Shown here: in pieces, positions 59,817-64,000 of the stretch
Layout of the letters: every line of letters begins with the position of its first letter
Position numbering within the stretch: position 1 is the stretch's first letter
Notes under the pieces: generated by a model
Database searches by the model: none
Told to the model about the DNA's origin: nothing
What the model saw: the letters and a program-made list of their open reading frames with translations, nothing else
From: Clostridia bacterium
GTDB lineage: Bacteria; Bacillota; Clostridia; Oscillospirales; QAKW01
DNA: 64,000 nt
Direction of reading: 5' to 3'
Assembly (NCBI GenBank): GCA_017464525.1
Contig: JAFTZM010000041.1
Span: 76,435-140,434, forward strand
Made by a program: the position numbers and the translations under genes

Positions 59817-60559
59817 CCTTCTTAAATCATAAAAAGCCCTTAAAGACCCTGATGATCCAATCGGACAATTTAGAGTACATTTATGAAGTAATTGAACGCT
59901 CCCCCGAGGCAGATGCCTTTGGGCTGCAACTGGAAAAGCTGCCGAATGAGCTCTGCACCGAGGAAAATCTGTGCAGCATCTTTGCTGCCATGGGGCGGCC
60001 GGTCTATGTGACCAACTACCAAAGCAGTGTCAACAAGGAAAAATCCTATGAAGAACTGGCAGAGGAACTGAAAATGCTGGCACGGTGCGGAGCGACCCTC
60101 ATCGACGTGATGGGGGATTACTTCTGCAAGCATCCCGAGGAGTTGACCGACGACCCCGCCGCCATCCAAAAGCAAAAGGAACTCATCGCTGAGCTCCACG
60201 CCTTGGGCGCAGAGGTGCTGATGAGTTCCCATGTGTTGAAATTCACCCCCGCCGAGCGGGTTTTGGAGATCGCCCGGGCCCAAAAGGAGCGGGGTGCCGA
60301 CGTGATCAAGATCGTCACCGGTGCGGAAGGCCCGGAGCAGGAGGTAGAAAACCTGCGGATCGTCACCTTGCTGAAAAAGGAACTGGGAGAGACCCCCTTC
60401 CTCTACCTTTCCGGCGGCGATTGCAAGATCCTGCGGCGATGCGGCCCCATGCTGGGGAGCTGTATGTGGCTCTGCGTGCTGGAGCACAACAAATATGCCA
60501 CCAAAAGCCAGCCCCGGCTGGATAAACTGCAGCAAGTCATCGACGGTTTTGATTTTTGA
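59813..60559 (+). CDS. Type I 3-dehydroquinate dehydratase-like lyase
   Basis: A 248-residue TIM-barrel protein paralogous to the one at 26360. The general base His is H140 (LMSSHVLKF) and the Schiff-base Lys K166 (GADVIKIVTG), 26 residues apart as in the paralogue. Both share AAIQKQKELI before the His strand. Coupled to an SDR, it probably removes water or another leaving group from the ketone the SDR makes. It overlaps the 3' end of the converging AraC gene by 23 bp. Confidence 0.75.
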   Translation: MTFLNHKKPLKTLMIQSDNLEYIYEVIERSPEADAFGLQLEKLPNELCTEENLCSIFAAMGRPVYVTNYQSSVNKEKSYEELAEELKMLARCGATLIDVMGDYFCKHPEELTDDPAAIQKQKELIAELHALGAEVLMSSHVLKFTPAERVLEIARAQKERGADVIKIVTGAEGPEQEVENLRIVTLLKKELGETPFLYLSGGDCKILRRCGPMLGSCMWLCVLEHNKYATKSQPRLDKLQQVIDGFDF

Positions 60560-61268
60560 CCTCTCCCGGCGTTTTGCCGGTGATCTTTGAAAAAACGGTG
60601 CGGAAATAATTGGAGGAGGCAAAGCCTGCCCGGCTGCTGATCTCCTCTACGGTGAGATCGGTATGGGTCAGCAGATCCAGCGCCTGCTGGATCTGGATAT
60701 TCTGCTTATAGATGACCGGGCTGACTCTCAGCGCCCGCTTGAACTGCTTATACAGCGAGGATTCGCTGCAATGGCAGAGCGCCGCCAGATCCTTTACCGA
60801 AAAATCCTCGGCATAATGCTCCTCGATATAGTGGATAGCCGGGTCGATCTGCAGCTTGCGGGTACGCTCCTCCGTTTCCATGCGGCTATATAGATCCTCC
60901 AAAAGCTGATAAAAGAGGCTCAATTGCTTCAACGGCGGGGCGCCATAAATGGCCTCGGGCAGATCAGGAGGATAGTTTTTCAGGATCTGAAAGGGATATT
61001 CATAATACGCATAGGGCTCCGCAAAGGAAAAATCGACGGAATACCAGCAGATCTCCGGCTCCCCCGACCACACCGAATAATAGCGGGTGCCGGCGGCGAT
61101 ATAAATGAGATCCCCCTCCCCCGCAAACACGGTGGCGCCTTTATACAAAAATCGGGCGCCGCCTTTTTTTACATAGCCGATGCAAGGGCGGACAAAATCG
61201 ATAAAGCTCCCCTGGGAATGGGTATGGAGATATTCAAATCGGCGGAATTTGAAAAAAGATAGTAACAT
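60537..61268 (-). CDS. AraC-family transcriptional regulator
   Basis: A 243-residue regulator when started at ATG 61268, six bases after AGAGG; an upstream start is possible but has no ribosome site. The cupin arm holds RFEYLHTHSQGSFIDFVRP, and the HTH pair includes CHCSESSLYKQFKRALRVSP and AGFASSNYFRTVFSKITGKTP. It is divergent from the MDR/Gfo genes and likely controls them. Confidence 0.9.
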   Translation of the reverse strand: MLLSFFKFRRFEYLHTHSQGSFIDFVRPCIGYVKKGGARFLYKGATVFAGEGDLIYIAAGTRYYSVWSGEPEICWYSVDFSFAEPYAYYEYPFQILKNYPPDLPEAIYGAPPLKQLSLFYQLLEDLYSRMETEERTRKLQIDPAIHYIEEHYAEDFSVKDLAALCHCSESSLYKQFKRALRVSPVIYKQNIQIQQALDLLTHTDLTVEEISSRAGFASSNYFRTVFSKITGKTPGEVKNQNRR

Positions 61269-61360
61269 TTCGAACCTCTGCAGAATAATGGTGTTTTTCA
61301 ACAGTATATCCCATTGATTTCCCTCTGTCAATACAGTATAATGGAGGCGAGGTGATAAAA

Positions 61361-62368
61361 ATGAATAAACAAATTCTGTTTACCGCTCCCAATGTTGCGG
61401 AGCTGGTTTTCATTGAAGATCAACCGCTGAAGCCGGATGAGGTGCGGGTGCGCACCGCCGTGCATACCATGAGCAACGGCACCGAGCGGGCCAACCTGAC
61501 CGGCGACCCCAATATCAGCTGTGCCGGCAAGCCCAAGGTGGTCTTTCCCCGGGCGGTAGGCTACAGCTGCGCCGGCGAGATCATCGAGATGGGCAGCGCG
61601 GTGACCGACTTTGCGATCGGCGACCGGGTGGCGGTGAGCTGGAGCAAATATAAAGCTGTCAATGCCCTTCCCGCCGGCAAGGTGAGCAAGCTTCCGGAGA
61701 ATGTTTCCTATGAGGACGCCGCTTTTTGCCACATCGCCACCTTCCCCCTGGCAGCCATCCGCAAGACCCGCCTGGAGATCGGCGAGCCCGCCATGGTGAT
61801 GGGCTTGGGCATCTTAGGGATGATCGGTGTTCAGCTCCTGAAGACGGCGGGGGCCGCCCCGGTCATTGCCGCCGACCCCAACCCCGCCCGGCGGGAAAAG
61901 GCACTGACCTGCGGTGCCGATTATGCGCTGGACCCCTTCGCGCCGGATTTTGCGGAGCAGGTTAAATCGCTGACCGGCGGCATCAAGGTGGCCATCGAGG
62001 TGACCGGTGCCGGCGCGGCGCTGGACGAAACGCTGGATTGCATGGCCCCCTTGGGTCGGGTAGCCCTTTTGGGCTGCACCCGGGATAAAAACTTTACCAT
62101 CGACTATTACCGCAAGGTCCACGGCCCCGGCATCAGCCTCATCGGCGCCCATACTTTGGCCCGCCCCAAGCAGGAATCCTCTGCGGGGCTTTTCACCGAT
62201 AAGGACGACCGGGAATCCATTCTCAAACTGCTCTCGCTGGGGCGGCTGAACTTTCGCGATCTCGTGGACGAGACCCACGCTCCCGAGAAATGCGGCGAGG
62301 TCTTTCACCGTCTGGCCTTTGAGAAGGACTTCCCCTGTATGGTGCAGTTTGATTGGAGAAAACAATGA
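61361..62368 (+). CDS. MDR alcohol/sugar dehydrogenase, intact
   Basis: A 335-residue medium-chain dehydrogenase started at ATG 61361 after GAGGTG. N-terminal GroES-like domain (GTERANLTGDP, FPRAVGYSCAGEI), then a full Rossmann domain from GLGILGMIGVQLLKTAGA to IGAHTLARP. The usual catalytic Cys of zinc ADHs is not obvious. It is the complete version of the damaged gene at 25666. It overlaps the next gene as ATGA. Confidence 0.9.
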   Translation: MNKQILFTAPNVAELVFIEDQPLKPDEVRVRTAVHTMSNGTERANLTGDPNISCAGKPKVVFPRAVGYSCAGEIIEMGSAVTDFAIGDRVAVSWSKYKAVNALPAGKVSKLPENVSYEDAAFCHIATFPLAAIRKTRLEIGEPAMVMGLGILGMIGVQLLKTAGAAPVIAADPNPARREKALTCGADYALDPFAPDFAEQVKSLTGGIKVAIEVTGAGAALDETLDCMAPLGRVALLGCTRDKNFTIDYYRKVHGPGISLIGAHTLARPKQESSAGLFTDKDDRESILKLLSLGRLNFRDLVDETHAPEKCGEVFHRLAFEKDFPCMVQFDWRKQ

Positions 62369-63369
62369 AAAAACTACGTGTTGCCCAGATCGGCTGCTCC
62401 GAATCCACCCACGCTCGGCAGATCTTCAGCAGCCTGATGCGGCAGACCGATCTCTTTGAAGTGGTTGCCATTGCCGATGTGGATCATCATCGGGCAGAGC
62501 GGGATGAGCGGTTCAACGCGGTTCCTCTGCGGAGCGCGGAAGAGATCTTAAATGATACTACTTTGGATGCGGTCTTTATTGAATGTGACGAGGTGCTGGC
62601 CACCCGCTACGCTATTGCCGCCGCAGAGCGGGGATTTCCGATCTTTATGGATAAGCCGGGCAGCCCCTCCGATGGGGATTTTGATCACCTGATCGATCTG
62701 ATCGAGGAAAAGCGGCTACCCTTCGCCATCGGCTATATGTACCGCACCAATCCGGCGGTGCTGCAATTGCTGGAGGAGATCAAAAGCGGCAAATTGGGCG
62801 AGATCTACAGCGTAGAGGCCCAGATGAGCTGCCTGCAAAAGGATTTTCGCCGGGAATTCTTCAAGACCCTCCCCGGCGGGATGCTCTACTATCTGGGCTG
62901 CCATCTCATCGATCTGATCTATCAGATCCAGGGAGAACCGGATGAGGTGCTCCCCCTTTCCTGCTCCATCGCCCCCGAAAAGGGGTTCGGCGAGGATTTC
63001 GGCATGACGGTCTTTCAGTATCCCAAGGGGGTCTCCTTCGCCAGGACCTGCGGCGCAGAGGTGGGGGGCTTTACCCGCCGCCAGCTGGTAGTTCACGGTA
63101 CCAAGGGCTCCTTTGAGATCAATCCTCTGGAGATCTTAGCGGAAAATGATTTCGTTTCCTGCAAAATACGCCGTTGCTATGCCGACGATCCCGAAAACCA
63201 TGGCTGGAACTACGACGGTATCCGGGAAGAATTCCCCGCCTTCAACCGCTACGATGCCACCACCGCCAACTTTGCCGCCTATCTGCGGGGAGAAAAGCAA
63301 AATCCTTACACACCGGATTATGAGCGCATTCTCCATAAATTAATTCTGAAAGCCTGTGGGGTAAAATGA
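62365..63369 (+). CDS. Gfo/Idh/MocA-family oxidoreductase
   Basis: A 334-residue dehydrogenase started at the ATG overlapping the MDR stop. Rossmann start VAQIGCSESTHA, catalytic segment FPIFMDKPGSPSDG and GCHLIDLIYQIQGEP in the second domain. It is a close paralogue of the following gene and of the one at 24665. Likely a sugar or cyclitol dehydrogenase. Confidence 0.92.
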   Translation: MKKLRVAQIGCSESTHARQIFSSLMRQTDLFEVVAIADVDHHRAERDERFNAVPLRSAEEILNDTTLDAVFIECDEVLATRYAIAAAERGFPIFMDKPGSPSDGDFDHLIDLIEEKRLPFAIGYMYRTNPAVLQLLEEIKSGKLGEIYSVEAQMSCLQKDFRREFFKTLPGGMLYYLGCHLIDLIYQIQGEPDEVLPLSCSIAPEKGFGEDFGMTVFQYPKGVSFARTCGAEVGGFTRRQLVVHGTKGSFEINPLEILAENDFVSCKIRRCYADDPENHGWNYDGIREEFPAFNRYDATTANFAAYLRGEKQNPYTPDYERILHKLILKACGVK

Positions 63370-64000
63370 TGAGGAAATTAAGAATTGTACAGATCGGCAT
63401 GGGCCACGACCATGCAACCGTGATCCTGAACAGCCTTTTGAAGCAGACCGATCTCTTTGAGGTGGTGGCTCTGGGGCTGGATGATTATGATCATACCTTC
63501 CCCGAGCGGGTAGACCGCTATGACCTGCCGAAAATGAGCCCGGAAGAGGCGCTGAATCTGCCGGATCTGGATGCGGCAGTCATCGAAAGCCGGGAGATGG
63601 ATCTCACCGGCTATGCCCAAATGGCCGCCGACCGGGGCTTACACATCCATATGGATAAGCCCGGCGCTCCCAACTTAGCCGCCTTTGAAGAACTGGTGGA
63701 GACCTGCCGTGAAAAGAAGCTGGTGTTTCACACCGGGTATATGTACCGCTACAACACTGCGGTGCAGCAGGCACTGGCAGATGCAAAAAATGGAAAACTT
63801 GGCGAAATTTACGCCGTAGAGGCGCAGATGAACTGCCTCCATAAGCCGGAGCGGTACACCTGGCTCCCCGATTACCCCGGCGGGATGATGTTCTTTTTAG
63901 GCTGCCACCTGATCGACCTGATCCTGCAATTCAAGGGGCTGCCGAAGGAGATCCTCCCCCTCAACACCGGCCACACCTACGGCATGGCGGTACTGAAATA
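63366..64000 (+). CDS. Gfo/Idh/MocA-family oxidoreductase, 3' end outside window
   Basis: Starts at ATG 63366 overlapping the previous stop (ATGATG; a start three bases later is possible). At least 211 residues are visible: KLRIVQIGMGHDHATV, LHIHMDKPGAPNLAAF and GCHLIDLILQFKG, in the same order as the gene before. The coding frame is open to the last base, so the gene is cut by the window edge. Confidence 0.9.
   Translation, partial: MMRKLRIVQIGMGHDHATVILNSLLKQTDLFEVVALGLDDYDHTFPERVDRYDLPKMSPEEALNLPDLDAAVIESREMDLTGYAQMAADRGLHIHMDKPGAPNLAAFEELVETCREKKLVFHTGYMYRYNTAVQQALADAKNGKLGEIYAVEAQMNCLHKPERYTWLPDYPGGMMFFLGCHLIDLILQFKGLPKEILPLNTGHTYGMAVLK

Overview
The window looks like chromosome of a gut-type Firmicute of class Clostridia, most likely Oscillospirales/Ruminococcaceae. 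The support is base composition in the mid-50s % GC, Gram-positive lipoproteins and strong Shine-Dalgarno sites, TTG/GTG starts, a type I dockerin, a FeoAB system with a Cys-rich partner, many AraC regulators beside glycoside hydrolases, and short structured intergenic repeats. No rRNA, CRISPR array, phage or transposase gene is seen. One tRNA-Thr(GGT) is present.

Layout. 0.1-4.9 kb: an AraC regulator, then a tight operon of a PfkB-type sugar kinase, a SIS+HAD fusion, a deoxyhypusine-synthase-like protein and an ECF transporter S component (heptose-like logic, unknown product). 4.9-7.0 kb: topB behind a ~330 bp inverted-repeat element. 7.4-10.9 kb: a methionine ABC transporter operon (metQ-metN-metI plus an HD-domain gene) preceded by a Met/Cys-rich leader peptide and an attenuator-like terminator; the MetQ lipoprotein is circularly permuted. 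11-19.4 kb: an AraC regulator divergent from a 2487-residue secreted metallophosphoesterase with five large beta-repeat blocks and a C-terminal dockerin. 19.9-21.6 kb: a GH35 beta-galactosidase. 21.7-27.2 kb: a minus-strand catabolic operon (DHQase-I-like lyase, MDR dehydrogenase with its Rossmann core missing, Gfo/Idh/MocA, amidohydrolase, epimerase, quinone-oxidoreductase-like MDR) divergent from its AraC regulator. 28.1-32.2 kb: a heterodimeric ABC exporter and a CDP-alcohol phosphatidyltransferase. 32.2-33.1 kb: a small XRE/membrane-protein/orphan module with three operator-like palindromes.

33.5-39.4 kb: a MacB-like ABC fusion and a polar amino-acid ABC operon carrying 5-formyl-THF cyclo-ligase. 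39.5-47.4 kb: a lipoprotein, an EEP-phosphatase/beta-propeller fusion, a GH38 alpha-mannosidase, a PFL(DUF711)/ACT pair and ispE. 47.7-50.9 kb: a BlaI/M56 pair and a frameshifted lipoprotein. 51-53.5 kb: feoA-feoB-Cys-rich protein with iron-box-like dyads; a DtxR/IdeR-type regulator lies at 57.8 kb. 53.7-54.3 kb: tRNA-Thr, a 20-bp-phased hairpin array and a decayed four-helix-bundle gene. 54.3-57.4 kb: a YgjV-like protein, a large glycosidase-like protein and its AraC regulator. 58.2-64 kb: a second catabolic cluster paralogous to the 21-27 kb one (SDR, DHQase-I-like lyase, full-length MDR, two Gfo/Idh/MocA genes, two AraC regulators), running off the window end.

Most notable: the permuted MetQ with its Met/Cys leader; two DHQase-like/dehydrogenase clusters with a conserved His-Lys dyad that suggest an oxidise-then-eliminate pathway; a family of intergenic elements whose hairpins differ in sequence but keep position and pairing; and the phased hairpin array in front of the four-helix-bundle remnant. 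All functions are read from sequence by eye; no database search was run.
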